DNA of 63,192 bases from a bacterium (GCA_030535455.1 JAUNJY010000021.1:1-63192), one strand, 5' to 3'. Shown: positions 1 through 8,314, counted from the stretch's first letter. Notes: generated by a model not told the origin, from the sequence alone. Program-made: numbers and translations.

Positions 1-53
1 AACCCACGTATCTAGCTTGGAAGGCTAGTGTTCTACCATTGAACTACACCCGC
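1..53 (-). tRNA. tRNA-Gly(TCC), 3' part cut by window edge
   Basis: Read on the minus strand, a tRNA begins GCGGGTGTAGTTCAATGG at position 53 and continues through an anticodon loop CTTCCAA, giving anticodon TCC (glycine). The D-arm and anticodon arm are complete. The T-arm and acceptor 3' strand run off the window start, so the gene is partial here. Confidence 0.93.
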
Positions 54-195
54 ATGTCGTCAGTGATTACCTGTGACGCTTACATAGTTTATCGTATTTT
101 AATTGCTTTGTCAACAGAAAAACGCATGACTTTTCAAGGTAGTTTTTTCCATGTTTGTCCCCCATTTTTTCCCACTCCCAATCTTTCCTAGTTTC

Positions 196-215
196 ACCGA
201 TATGTATTTTATACT
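196..215 (+). promoter_or_regulatory. possible promoter of the chemoreceptor gene
   Basis: A TATACT hexamer at 210-215 lies 33 bases before the start codon but has no good -35 box at 17 bp. Just upstream, ACCGATAT (196-203) resembles the GCCGATAA -10 element of the motility sigma factor (sigma-D/28), which often drives chemoreceptor genes; a TAAA box at the right distance is not evident. The assignment between the two is undecided. Confidence 0.3.
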
Positions 216-247
216 AAGGGAATACCTATAAATGAAAAAGGAGTTTT

Positions 248-1984
248 ATGAACAAAGAATTAAATATGAAAACAAGGAAATTGAATCTTTCAAGCAAGAT
301 ACTTCTGTATACTTCTATTGCATTTACAATTGTATGCATTGTGATTACTTTTGGTATCTATCAATATTCCTCAAAACGTCTTGTGACATCGATCCAGACA
401 AAAGCTAAAGAGTCAGTTTCTATCTTAGCTGAAGCTATTGATGGAGACAAGCATTCCTCCTATACAATTGAAGATATCACTTCGGATGATTTTATTCGTC
501 AGCAAAAGCTACTTGCCAGCTTTTTAAATATTCACGGAGTACAATATGTTTACACACTCTCAGTCACCAACGACAAGGACCTTCATTTTGTCTTTTCTTC
601 AGAAGACTATATTAATAATGAAAATTCCATGGATTTAACTTATGATGTTACACCTAGCTTACAAAAAGCATTGGAAGGCAGTATTGTAGCAGATGAAGAG
701 ATTACAGAAGATGAATGGGGCCAATATATCTCTGGATATGCGCCTATTTATAATAGCCAAAAACAAATTATAGGTATTGTGGGAATTGACTTCTCTGCTG
801 AGAGTATTAAAAATGATTTAAAATCCACCGTTTTCATACTTATTATTGCAGGCATCGTTCTATGGGGATTAGGTCTGATTTCTTCCTACGTATTGACACG
901 AAAACTGAAGTCTAACCTCTATACCGTTATAGAAAAAGTAAACAGATTATCTGAGCATGACGGTGACCTCACCCTTACGCTTGATATTCAATCCGGCGAT
1001 GAACTTGAACTAATCGCTACAAGCTTTAATGGATTCACTTCCAAAATACGTACTACCATTGAAAACGTGTTCCATACAACCAATGAGATTACTGAATTTA
1101 CTGGTACTACTGTAGATACTTTTGAGCATAACAATGCCCAGGTATCCACAATCAATACTTCTATCCAGGCACTTTGTTCCTCAATGGAAGAAGTACAGTC
1201 CTCAATGGAAACTATGAATGCTTCTACTAAACATGTATTAGAATTCTTAACGACAATTTGTGAACAGGCAGAAGAACAAGCTTCCCACAGTGAAGCAATA
1301 AAGATTAATGCCAATCTGCTAAAAGAGTCCTCCCTTAAAAATAAGCAAGACATGTTACAATTAGTAGAACGATATAATGATGATTTACAAGCACAGCTTA
1401 ATAAATCCCAATCCATCTACCAGATTAATGAACTGACAAAAGATATTATTTCAATCTCCTCCCAGACAAACCTGCTTTCTTTAAATGCCAGCATTGAAGC
1501 TGCAAGAGCCGGAGAACATGGAAAAGGGTTTGCTATCGTTGCAAATGAGATTGGAACACTTGCTGATGTAAGTGCAAAGACAGCTTCCCAAATCAGCTCT
1601 GTTAATACGATTATCTTAGAGGCAATGGATGGTTTCTCTACCCTTGTTTCTTCCATTATTGGCTATATCAATACCGATGTACTGTCTGATTATGATAAAT
1701 TGGTATCTACGGCAGAACAATATAGTAATGATGCAGAGATCTTCCAATCATTAATGACTGAATTTCATCATAATTCTCAACAATTACAAGTGCAGGTATC
1801 CGATGTAACTGCTTCCATTCAGATGATGACAAACAGCTTAACAGATAATACTAAAGATATTGAGGATGTTACACAGATTACAGATGAACTTCAATCCACT
1901 ATGCTTCAAACCGCACAGGGCCTTAAGGATAATCAGGCACTTGTGGATGACCTAATAAAAACACTTTCCTTTTTTACAATCTAA
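248..1984 (+). CDS. methyl-accepting chemotaxis protein
   Basis: 578-residue transmembrane chemoreceptor. A membrane segment at about residues 17-39 is followed by an extracytoplasmic sensor region (about 40-190, Cache-like in size and position), a second membrane segment at about 193-217, a HAMP linker and a long helical signalling domain. The hairpin tip with [15 protein letters not shown] lies near residues 413-427 and is the conserved CheA/CheW contact region of the family. It starts at an ATG preceded by AAAAAGGAG. It stands alone, followed by a terminator region, so it is probably a monocistronic accessory receptor. The ligand cannot be told from the sequence. Its presence implies a chemotaxis system elsewhere in the genome. 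Confidence 0.93.
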   Translation: MNKELNMKTRKLNLSSKILLYTSIAFTIVCIVITFGIYQYSSKRLVTSIQTKAKESVSILAEAIDGDKHSSYTIEDITSDDFIRQQKLLASFLNIHGVQYVYTLSVTNDKDLHFVFSSEDYINNENSMDLTYDVTPSLQKALEGSIVADEEITEDEWGQYISGYAPIYNSQKQIIGIVGIDFSAESIKNDLKSTVFILIIAGIVLWGLGLISSYVLTRKLKSNLYTVIEKVNRLSEHDGDLTLTLDIQSGDELELIATSFNGFTSKIRTTIENVFHTTNEITEFTGTTVDTFEHNNAQVSTINTSIQALCSSMEEVQSSMETMNASTKHVLEFLTTICEQAEEQASHSEAIKINANLLKESSLKNKQDMLQLVERYNDDLQAQLNKSQSIYQINELTKDIISISSQTNLLSLNASIEAARAGEHGKGFAIVANEIGTLADVSAKTASQISSVNTIILEAMDGFSTLVSSIIGYINTDVLSDYDKLVSTAEQYSNDAEIFQSLMTEFHHNSQQLQVQVSDVTASIQMMTNSLTDNTKDIEDVTQITDELQSTMLQTAQGLKDNQALVDDLIKTLSFFTI

Positions 1985-2007
1985 ACAACAAATTGACCTT
2001 TAGAATT

Positions 2008-2048
2008 ACTCTATAGGGAAGGACTCGGAGAGAACTTTCCTATAGAGC
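2008..2048. repeat. stand-alone copy of hairpin III of the dispersed repeat family
   Basis: An imperfect palindrome with arms ACTCTATAGG and CCTATAGAG encloses a loop that differs by one base (A for G) from the loop of the corresponding hairpins in the tandem repeats at 5290-5663. The other modules of the repeat are absent here. It lies directly after the chemoreceptor stop codon. Confidence 0.75.
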
Positions 2049-2049
2049 A

Positions 2050-2090
2050 AAAAAAAGCCGAACAGGATTTATATCCCTGTCCGGCTTTTA
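2050..2090 (-). terminator. intrinsic terminator between convergent genes
   Basis: AGCCGGACAGG pairs with CCTGTTCGGCT on the minus strand (one G-U pair) and is followed by eight T residues, ending the leucine-rich-repeat gene. On the plus strand the stem carries one mismatch and a four-T tail, so it may also stop the chemoreceptor transcript. Confidence 0.85.
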
Positions 2091-2097
2091 CTCTATA

Positions 2098-2640
2098 TTA
2101 TCGTACTACTCTGCAAGTAGAATTACCAAAACAATTGTTTCCTAAAGTTTTGATTGTGCTACCACAGTTTACAGATTTTAAACTATTACAGCTAGAAAAT
2201 GCGTTGCTTCCTAAGTTACTTACGCCTTTTCCTAAAGTTACATTTTTTAAGCTATCACAACCTTTGAATGCATTTGCACCGATTGAAGTTACACAGTTGG
2301 ATACTTTTACAGATTTTAAATTATCACAGTTTTTAAATGCATTATTAGCAATTGAAGTAACCTTGTATTTCTTACCATTGCAAGTTACAGTAGTTGGAAC
2401 TGAACAAGATGATGATTTCTTTCCTTGGCTGGATAAACCAGTTACAGTACAAGTATTCTTTCCTGTTACTTTATAGCATAAGTTACCTGATGTAAATTTT
2501 GTACTTGTATTACTTTGAGTTGAAGTAACGTTTGTATTGCATTTCGCACTTGCTGCGGATACACTCGCTGTTGGAACAGACATAGTTCCTACTGATAATA
2601 ACATTGCTCCTGCTAAAATTACTTTGTTAAAGTTTCTCAT
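2098..2640 (-). CDS. secreted BspA-type leucine-rich repeat protein
   Basis: 180 residues. A Sec signal peptide is plain: positively charged start, hydrophobic core AGAMLLSVGTMSV, then a probable cleavage around VSAASA near residue 31. The mature part holds about four BspA/TpLRR (LRR_5) repeats in roughly residues 90-175 with the pattern ANAFKGCDSLKNVTL. There is no sortase motif or membrane anchor, so it is predicted to be released. The family commonly mediates binding to host or polymer surfaces, but nothing here specifies a partner. GAGGAG lies a few bases before the ATG. The protein is short for the family, so it could be a minimal member. Confidence 0.85.
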   Translation of the reverse strand: MRNFNKVILAGAMLLSVGTMSVPTASVSAASAKCNTNVTSTQSNTSTKFTSGNLCYKVTGKNTCTVTGLSSQGKKSSSCSVPTTVTCNGKKYKVTSIANNAFKNCDNLKSVKVSNCVTSIGANAFKGCDSLKNVTLGKGVSNLGSNAFSSCNSLKSVNCGSTIKTLGNNCFGNSTCRVVR

Positions 2641-2779
2641 AATTACTCTCCTCTTTTTGGTTCATTTATTACATAATTGTTAACAAATGTGTTTTTCAAG
2701 TTAATAGAATTGTAACATTTATTTAATAATTATGAAATATAACATTTATGGAAGAGTAGTTAATAACTTCATATTATGG

Positions 2780-3508
2780 TTATGATTGCAAGATATCCGT
2801 TATTTCCTTCTTGTATAGAAGGAAACGTTCTTCTAACAAAGTAGCTTCCGTTCGCTCTGCATCAAATGCCACCTGGACTTCTCCTAATATGGTTGCCGGT
2901 TTGTCCGATAACACATAGACCTTATCTGCAAGAAAGATTGCTTCCTCAATATCATGGGTAATTAATAAAATGGTTGCTCCCATCTCTTTTGTTACCGATA
3001 ACAGCCAGCTCTGCATCTTCTTTCTAGTCATAGAGTCCAATGCACCAAATGGCTCATCTAACAAGATTATATCACCAGATGTTAAATAAGTCTTTAGGAA
3101 ATTTGCACGCTGTTTCATTCCACCGGAAAGCATGCCCGGATACTTGTCCTCATACCCTAAAAGCCCAAATGTATCAAGGTAACCAACTACTTTTTCTCTT
3201 GCCTCACGCTTCTTCATTCCTTGAAAACGCAATGGTAATGCAATATTGTCAATGACCTTTTTCCAAGGTACCATCGTATCATTCTGATACATATAGCCGA
3301 CTTTACCATTTACATCAATTGTGCCTTCTTCCGGCACAATCAGGCCGGTAATCAGATTAAAGATGGTGCTTTTTCCACTTCCGCTTGGTCCAAGGAGTGC
3401 TACTACCTGCCCCTCCTTAACCTCTAAAGAGATATCCTTTAGGATTTCGGCTGTTCCAAATGACTTCTTTATATGGGAAAGCGTAATTTTATTTTGGTAA
3501 ATACTCAT
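2780..3508 (-). CDS. thiZ: ABC transporter ATPase, thiamine-precursor uptake (ThiZ-like)
   Basis: ABC ATPase of the nitrate/taurine/HMP class, about 242 residues. It has Walker A GPSGSGKST, the Q-loop MYQND, signature LSGGMKQR, Walker B IILLDEP and the switch histidine in LLITHD. I place the start at the ATG at 3508, because AAGTGAGG lies nine bases upstream; a GTG at 3523 would be in frame but overlies that site. The gene overlaps the end of the binding-protein gene by 20 bases, so translation is probably coupled. It powers the permease encoded by the third gene of the operon. The thiamine link rests on the TPP riboswitch upstream and on the NMT1-type binding protein. Confidence 0.88.
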   Translation of the reverse strand: MSIYQNKITLSHIKKSFGTAEILKDISLEVKEGQVVALLGPSGSGKSTIFNLITGLIVPEEGTIDVNGKVGYMYQNDTMVPWKKVIDNIALPLRFQGMKKREAREKVVGYLDTFGLLGYEDKYPGMLSGGMKQRANFLKTYLTSGDIILLDEPFGALDSMTRKKMQSWLLSVTKEMGATILLITHDIEEAIFLADKVYVLSDKPATILGEVQVAFDAERTEATLLEERFLLYKKEITDILQS

Positions 3509-4487
3509 TGGTATATGCCTCACTTGCTGCTAGATCTTCTTGAATTAAGTTATTTTCTAACATGACTTTCGTATAGTTATTCCACACGCTATCCTTCATC
3601 TCGCCCCATCTGTCAGCATCTGCCTTATATTGGTCTGCAAGATATTTCTGACTCTCAATGGCTAATTCCTGATCAATTCCAGATACTTCATTTACAAGCA
3701 CCTTGGCTGCCTCTTCTGGTTGTTCCATTGCAAACTCATACCCTTTTGTGGTTGCTTCCATAAACTTATAAATCATGTCTTCATCAGTCTCAATGACTTT
3801 GTCAGAAGTTGCAATAATTGGCGTATAGTAATCCAGGCTTTCATTTAACTCACGAAGAGGAATAAAGTTTACTTCTTCTCCCTTTAATCTGGCCTCAATA
3901 TTGGTCCAGCCTTCAAAGGTTAATTCAAAATCAATATTGTTCTTTGTTGCCATAAAGAAATCTTCGGTTCCTACCACCACAGAAGTAAGCTTGCTAAAGT
4001 CTGCTCCGCCATCTTCCATTACCATTTGCAATATAGCATCTTCACTTGGTCCGCCATAACCACCATATACCTTGCCCTCAAAATCTTTTACGGTTTCGAT
4101 TCCCTTTGACTTTGGAGAAGTATATCCAGATGTATTATGCTGAATAATTGCTGCAATTGCTTTAAGAGGAAGCTTGCTTTCTGCTGTCCGTGCATACGTA
4201 AAATCTTCTTGATAACTGATTGCAAATTCTCCTTTTCCTGCTGCTAATAATTGAAGGGAGGAACCTTCTGCAGGTTCTACAATCTCTACATCTAAGCCTA
4301 AATCCTTGTAGTACCCCTTCTCTTTTGCCACATAAAGTCCTGTATGGTTGGTATTTGCCGTCCAGTCTAAGATTACCGTTACCTTTTTTAGTCCGTCCGT
4401 CTCTTTCTTATCTGCCTTGCCACAAGCGGTAAGCATCATGCTTGCCGCTAAAATTCCTGCTACTAGTTTTGTTATTCCTTTGTTCAT
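3489..4487 (-). CDS. thiY: NMT1/THI5-like substrate-binding lipoprotein (ThiY-like)
   Basis: 332 residues with a lipoprotein signal (lipobox LTAC, mature Cys near residue 22). The NMT1/THI5 domain starts at about residue 35 with the WTANTNHTG motif and continues to the end. Family members bind pyrimidine precursors of thiamine such as formylaminopyrimidine and pass them to an ABC permease. The gene lies one base after the permease gene and overlaps the ATPase gene, forming a three-gene uptake operon behind a TPP riboswitch. This context supports a thiamine-pyrimidine rather than a riboflavin or sulfonate substrate. A good AAAGGAG site precedes the ATG. Confidence 0.9.
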   Translation of the reverse strand: MNKGITKLVAGILAASMMLTACGKADKKETDGLKKVTVILDWTANTNHTGLYVAKEKGYYKDLGLDVEIVEPAEGSSLQLLAAGKGEFAISYQEDFTYARTAESKLPLKAIAAIIQHNTSGYTSPKSKGIETVKDFEGKVYGGYGGPSEDAILQMVMEDGGADFSKLTSVVVGTEDFFMATKNNIDFELTFEGWTNIEARLKGEEVNFIPLRELNESLDYYTPIIATSDKVIETDEDMIYKFMEATTKGYEFAMEQPEEAAKVLVNEVSGIDQELAIESQKYLADQYKADADRWGEMKDSVWNNYTKVMLENNLIQEDLAASEAYTNEYLPK

Positions 4488-4488
4488 G

Positions 4489-5265
4489 TTACTCTCCTTT
4501 CTGTCTCATCCATGGTGTTGCTATTTTTTCTATTAAATGAATTGCGCCAAATACAATCATGCTTATTGCTACAATAAGTACGATTGCGGCAAACATCTTA
4601 TCAATGGCATAAACGCTTTTTGCTCTTGTCATATAGACACCAAGCCCTTTATTTCCGCCAAGCCACTCTCCAATAATAGCCCCCATAATGCTATAGGTTG
4701 CTGCTATTCTCATACCAGAGAAAAAGTTAATCAGCCCAAATGGCAGCTTTAAATGGATAAATCTTTGTATCTTGTTTGCCCCCATTAATCGAAAATGATT
4801 GATTAGTTCTTGGTCCACGGCTTCCATGCCATCCACCAGACTGATTACCATTGGAAAGAAGCATACAAGTACTACTACAACTACCTTAGGTAATATTCCA
4901 AAACCGAACCAGATTAAAAACAAAGGTGCAATTGCTATGGTTGGTATGGTCTGGGAAATTACTAAGACCGGATAGATTGCCTGTTTTAATAACGGTATCA
5001 GGTCAATCATCACAGCCAGTACCAGGGATAAGGCAATGGCAATTACAAATCCTAGCATCCCTTCATATAGGGTTACCAACATATTCTCCCAAAGTACTGA
5101 AAAGTCAGTACATAATGCCTCTGCCACCTTGCTTGGTGCCGGCATAATATATGGTTCAATCTTATTGATCCTTACAACTGCCTCCCAAATTCCCAACAGG
5201 CTTATTATAAATAGGACCGGTATTATCTTTTTTATTATCTTTTCTACTATCGATTGACTCTTCAT
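4489..5265 (-). CDS. thiX: ABC transporter permease, thiamine-precursor uptake (ThiX-like)
   Basis: 258 residues with about six membrane helices and the EAA-loop region typical of binding-protein-dependent permeases (around residues 165-185, HFRLMGANKIQRFIHLKLP). It is the first gene of the operon thiX-thiY-thiZ and is preceded by ATAGGAGA. The family includes nitrate, taurine and formylaminopyrimidine permeases; the TPP riboswitch and neighbouring NMT1 protein favour thiamine pyrimidine. The leader between riboswitch and this gene is about 720 bases and holds three tandem structured repeats, unusually long for such an operon. Confidence 0.88.
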   Translation of the reverse strand: MKSQSIVEKIIKKIIPVLFIISLLGIWEAVVRINKIEPYIMPAPSKVAEALCTDFSVLWENMLVTLYEGMLGFVIAIALSLVLAVMIDLIPLLKQAIYPVLVISQTIPTIAIAPLFLIWFGFGILPKVVVVVLVCFFPMVISLVDGMEAVDQELINHFRLMGANKIQRFIHLKLPFGLINFFSGMRIAATYSIMGAIIGEWLGGNKGLGVYMTRAKSVYAIDKMFAAIVLIVAISMIVFGAIHLIEKIATPWMRQKGE

Positions 5266-5289
5266 CTAGTTTCTCCTATCAATAACAAA

Positions 5290-5850
5290 GTGTATGTTCC
5301 ACACACTCTCGCGCTTAAACTCCCTGCAAGGAACACACACTTTGCCGCGCCGAACTCGGTCGCGACAGCGACATTCTCCTTTCGAGTGAGTGCGCATCTT
5401 GGCTTTCTGTTTTTTTGAAAGCCTTTTTTACTCTATAGGGAAGGGCTCGGAGAGAACTTTCCTATAGAGTAAAAAAGTGTGTGTTCCACACACTCTCGCG
5501 CTTAAACTCCCTGCAAGGAACACACACTTTGCCGCGCCGAACTCGGTCGCGACAGCGACATTCTCCTTTCGAGTGAGTGCGCATCTTGGCTTTCTGTTTT
5601 TTTGAAAGCCTTTTTTACTCTATAGGGAAGGGCTCGGAGAGAACTTTCCTATAGAGTAAAAAAGTGTGTGTTCCACACACTCTCGCGCTTAAAATTGCTG
5701 CAAGGAACACACACTTTGCCCGCGCCAAAATCGATCACGAAGTGATAAACTCCTTCCGCGTAAGTGCGCATCTTGGCTTTCTGCTTTTTTGAAAGCCTTT
5801 TTTAATTGATAGGAGGCTTCTCCAAGAGAAGTTTCCTATCAATTAAAAAA
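5290..5850. repeat. three tandem copies of a 187-bp structured intergenic repeat
   Basis: Unit boundaries are about 5290, 5477 and 5664. Copies 1 and 2 are almost identical; copy 3 differs in its middle and outer arms. Each unit has, on the plus strand: hairpin I (GTGTGTGTTCC with GGAACACACAC); a nested helix ACTCG/CGAGT plus GTCGC/GCGAC around a conserved CTCCTT; the invariant block GCGCATCTTGGCTTTCTG; a terminator hairpin GGCTTTC/GAAAGCC followed by T6; and hairpin III (ACTCTATAGG with CCTATAGAGT) followed by A6. On the minus strand hairpin I is followed by T6. No open reading frame of note is present. Further copies lie at 8084 and 34500. Confidence 0.92.
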
Positions 5851-5886
5851 AGCATAGCATTTTCCAATATCAGAAAAATACTATGC
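5845..5886 (-). terminator. intrinsic terminator, probable TPP riboswitch expression platform
   Basis: On the minus strand GCATAGTATTTT pairs with AAAATGCTATGC and is followed by seven T residues. It begins about 15 bases after the end of the TPP aptamer, the usual place for a terminator controlled by the switch. Confidence 0.85.
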
Positions 5887-5899
5887 CTATTAATTAACA

Positions 5900-5992
5900 T
5901 AATTATCTCCCTACGTTGGCATGATCCAAATCAGGTATATGGGTCGAAACACGGTTTCCTCTCAGGTAATACTCTACCTCCCCAGATATAAC
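5900..5992 (-). promoter_or_regulatory. TPP riboswitch (THI element)
   Basis: The minus strand carries the conserved TPP aptamer blocks: CTGAGAGG, then ACCTGATTTGGATCATGCC, then the ending ACGTAGGGAGA. It lies immediately downstream of a -35/-10 promoter and upstream of a terminator hairpin. With TPP bound, the terminator should form and reduce transcription of thiXYZ. This fits precursor uptake being needed only when thiamine is short. Confidence 0.95.
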
Positions 5993-5995
5993 TGT

Positions 5996-6024
5996 ATGTT
6001 AACTACTATTTATTTAATTGTCAA
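5996..6024 (-). promoter_or_regulatory. promoter of the TPP riboswitch-thiXYZ unit
   Basis: Minus-strand TTGACA (6024-6019), a 17-base spacer, and TAACAT (6001-5996). The -35 box begins just after the tatD stop codon. Transcription would begin at about 5989, at the foot of the aptamer. Confidence 0.7.
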
Positions 6025-6771
6025 TCAAATACCAGTCTCTTCCATCAATTGGCAGAAATTACTCCAAATGATATCTTCTATTTTCGCTGGCTCTAACTGT
6101 TTACACTCCGCTAAGCGTTCTACAATCCTAAGAATTTCAGAAGGGTATCCATACTCTCCAGTCACCCATTCTAGCGCCGTTGGTCCATCGGTCTCAACAA
6201 GAAGCCGATCCATGGGGATTTTAGATACCAGTTGCTGTGTAAGCAATGATATTCCATAATCCACACTGACTGTAAAGTAGCATCCTAAGGATACCAGCTT
6301 TTCAAAGATCTTAATATCACCACTATACCAATGGATTATTACCTTACTACAATCATAGCCCTTCAGGCTTTCATAGATTTCTTCCTCGGCTCCTTTGGTA
6401 TGGATGGTTATGACCTTATTTCGTTTCATACTTTCTTTTAATAAGAAATGATATACTTCCTGCTGTCTTTCATAATTTTCAGGATCCTCTGCCCACACTG
6501 TATCCAGCCCGATTTCTCCAATCAGTCTGCTTTCCTCAATCCAAGGAATTAATTTTGTCAGACTATCCCTAAAAGATCCAGCCTTCCAAGGATGTATGCC
6601 AAATGCGGGAATAACATAAGAACACCTTTCGCCATACGATTTATTTTGCATATAGCTTTCAAGGTCCATACTATTGGCTATTGTAAGGATCTTATAGTCT
6701 TCAATCTCTCTTAATGCTTTTTCTATCTGTTCCCCATAAAAGTCTAAATGGGTATGTGCATCTACATACAT
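6025..6771 (-). CDS. TatD-family metal-dependent hydrolase
   Basis: 248 residues of the amidohydrolase TIM-barrel family. Metal ligands are visible as DAHTHLD near the start, GEIGLD near residue 90, TIHTKG, the HWYSG histidine, and the terminal ETDGP. TatD proteins are 3'-5' DNA exonucleases or related phosphoesterases; the family also contains many uncharacterised hydrolases, so the substrate is uncertain. The gene begins one base after the stop codon of the metallo-beta-lactamase gene, so the two are probably co-transcribed. Its stop codon lies at the promoter of the thi operon. Confidence 0.85.
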   Translation of the reverse strand: MYVDAHTHLDFYGEQIEKALREIEDYKILTIANSMDLESYMQNKSYGERCSYVIPAFGIHPWKAGSFRDSLTKLIPWIEESRLIGEIGLDTVWAEDPENYERQQEVYHFLLKESMKRNKVITIHTKGAEEEIYESLKGYDCSKVIIHWYSGDIKIFEKLVSLGCYFTVSVDYGISLLTQQLVSKIPMDRLLVETDGPTALEWVTGEYGYPSEILRIVERLAECKQLEPAKIEDIIWSNFCQLMEETGI

Positions 6772-6772
6772 A

Positions 6773-7822
6773 CTAGAAACACTTAGAGCACGCAGTTAAT
6801 TTTCTTGCTTTGGCATTCTTAATGGTTGTCTTTGTAAACGTTCCTCTTCCACAAGCCTTTTTATGATATTTGCTTCCTGTTGGTGTAACATATACATAGT
6901 TGCCTACTGCTGCAGATGAACTAGATGAACTGCTAGAAGAGCTGCTTCCTGAAGAACTTGAATTAGAACTAGAAGATGAACTCTTCGTTGGTACGTTCTT
7001 ATAAGTTAATTTCTTTCCATTAGATGTAATTACAATGGTACCCTTTTGATCGGTACGAACAACATTTTTAGAATATTTCTTTAATCTGTTATTCACGGTT
7101 TTATCAGGATGTCCGTAATTATTATTCTTTCCAACTGAAAGAACGGAGTATTCTGGACTTGTTTCCTTAATAAATGAAACTGCGCTAGAGTAATTGGATC
7201 CATGATGGGATACTTTTAATACATCCACATTTACGTTATATTTACTAGCGATTTGTTTTTCAAGCTTTGCACTGATATCTCCTGTAAATAGGAAACTCTT
7301 TTTGCCATGTACTAACTTTAAGACGATACTAGAATCATTGCTGTCTGAAGCTTTTGCATCTGCACTTAATACTTCTGCCTTAATTCCTCCAAGATTAATC
7401 TTTGCCCCTCTAGAAACGTTGCTTCTCTTTACCTTATACTTCTTAATGGCTGCAATCAGTTCTTTATACTCGCCTGAATTGCTTGTATATTTCGTCATAT
7501 AAATATTCTTTACGCCATAATTCTTGATGACAAGGTCTGCACCGCCCATATGATCTGCATCTGGATGGGTTACGACTAAGTTGGTAATCTTCTTAACGTT
7601 GATTTTCTTTAAATATGTGTTTAACTGAGAATACTTCTTCTCTACTCCGGTATCGATTAAGGAATAATTTTTCCCATATTGTACAAGAATTGCATCTCCT
7701 TGTCCTACATCGATAAAATGTACTGTTAAATTTGTTGCCGCATTTGCTTCCACTGGTACTGCGCCCATTATAATCATAATGCTTAACATTACCATGGAAA
7801 TAATTCTTCTGATGTTTTTCAT
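6773..7822 (-). CDS. secreted metallo-beta-lactamase-fold protein, ComEC-like domain
   Basis: 349 residues. A signal peptide (residues 1-28, hydrophobic MVMLSIMIIMGAVPV, cleavage near EANAA) is followed by a metallo-beta-lactamase domain with the metal motif HPDADHMGG and the later SHHGSN and GHP histidines. This is the version found in the C-terminal half of ComEC/Rec2, here without the membrane channel. A serine-rich linker (about residues 280-302, almost entirely Ser) leads to a C-terminal module with YHKKAC and CSKC, a Cys/His pattern seen at the end of several Firmicute extracellular MBL and nuclease proteins and suggestive of a metal site. Probable role: extracellular phosphodiesterase or nuclease; substrate unknown. 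The ATG has AAAGAGAGG upstream. Confidence 0.87.
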   Translation of the reverse strand: MKNIRRIISMVMLSIMIIMGAVPVEANAATNLTVHFIDVGQGDAILVQYGKNYSLIDTGVEKKYSQLNTYLKKINVKKITNLVVTHPDADHMGGADLVIKNYGVKNIYMTKYTSNSGEYKELIAAIKKYKVKRSNVSRGAKINLGGIKAEVLSADAKASDSNDSSIVLKLVHGKKSFLFTGDISAKLEKQIASKYNVNVDVLKVSHHGSNYSSAVSFIKETSPEYSVLSVGKNNNYGHPDKTVNNRLKKYSKNVVRTDQKGTIVITSNGKKLTYKNVPTKSSSSSSNSSSSGSSSSSSSSSSSAAVGNYVYVTPTGSKYHKKACGRGTFTKTTIKNAKARKLTACSKCF

Positions 7823-7968
7823 AATGCCTCTCTTTTTGTCCCTCTTTGATGTATTGGAACACAGAACAAGCCACGCGGGCTTACTCTGCCCCCTACTTAA
7901 ATCTCAATATCTTATCTTATTTTAAGCATTCTGTAAATCATTTTTCTCCTTTTTTCTCTCAAATGTAG

Positions 7969-7996
7969 TTGTATTTCTCTTCCAATATGGTATAAT
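7969..7996 (+). promoter_or_regulatory. promoter of tRNA-Val
   Basis: TTGTAT at 7969-7974 and TATAAT at 7991-7996, spaced 16 bases, end 10 bases before the mature tRNA 5' end. Confidence 0.8.
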
Positions 7997-8006
7997 TTAC
8001 CTATTA

Positions 8007-8080
8007 GGAGTCATAGCTCAGCTGGGATGAGCGTTCGCCTCACACGCGAGAGGTCATGGGTTCGAGCCCCATTGGCTCCA
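8007..8080 (+). tRNA. tRNA-Val(CAC)
   Basis: Complete cloverleaf. The acceptor GGAGTCA pairs with TGGCTCC, the D-arm is AGCTCAGCTGGGATGAGC, the anticodon stem TTCGC/GCGAG encloses loop CTCACAC (anticodon CAC, valine GTG codons), and the T-arm holds GGGTTCGAGCCCC. The discriminator is A and no CCA is encoded. A dispersed repeat copy with a terminator follows within four bases. Confidence 0.96.
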
Positions 8081-8083
8081 TTA

Positions 8084-8243
8084 TAACAAAGTGTTTTGCT
8101 TGCAAAACACGACCCACCGAACGCGATCACGAAGTGATAAACTCCTTCCGCGTAAGTGCGCATCTTGGCTTTCTGATTTTTAGAAAGCCTTTTTTAATAC
8201 ATAGGAGGCTCTTCGAAGAGAAATTTCCTATCAATTAAAAAAA
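8084..8243. repeat. dispersed structured repeat, tRNA-Val copy
   Basis: Same module order as the tandem copies at 5290, but with different paired sequences: hairpin I GTGTTTTGC/GCAAAACAC (8091-8110), nested helix ACGCG/CGCGT (8121-8125 with 8149-8153) and ATCAC/GTGAT (8126-8130 with 8134-8138), then GCGCATCTTGGCTTTCTG, terminator GGCTTTC/GAAAGCC-T6, and hairpin III (loop CTCTTCGAAGAGAA) with A7. The terminator hairpin, about 8167-8196, probably ends the tRNA-Val transcript. Confidence 0.9.
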
Positions 8244-8281
8244 GTCTTCTCACTCAAGAATGAATGGGAAGACTTTTTTTA
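8237..8281. terminator. bidirectional terminator
   Basis: AAAAAAAGTCTTC pairs with GAAGACTTTTTTT around a short loop. It serves the superoxide reductase gene on the minus strand and backs up termination of the tRNA-Val transcript on the plus strand. Confidence 0.88.
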
Positions 8282-8314
8282 TGCCCTGTTCTTTAGGGTG
8301 TTTTCTATAACAAT

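Noticed and set aside
2135-2476. 113-residue plus-strand open frame with repeated pattern
   Set aside because: Its repeats mirror the leucine-rich repeats on the opposite strand.
5290-5850. CRISPR array
   Set aside because: Units are 187 bp and directly adjacent with no unique spacers; the internal palindromes are parts of a structured repeat.
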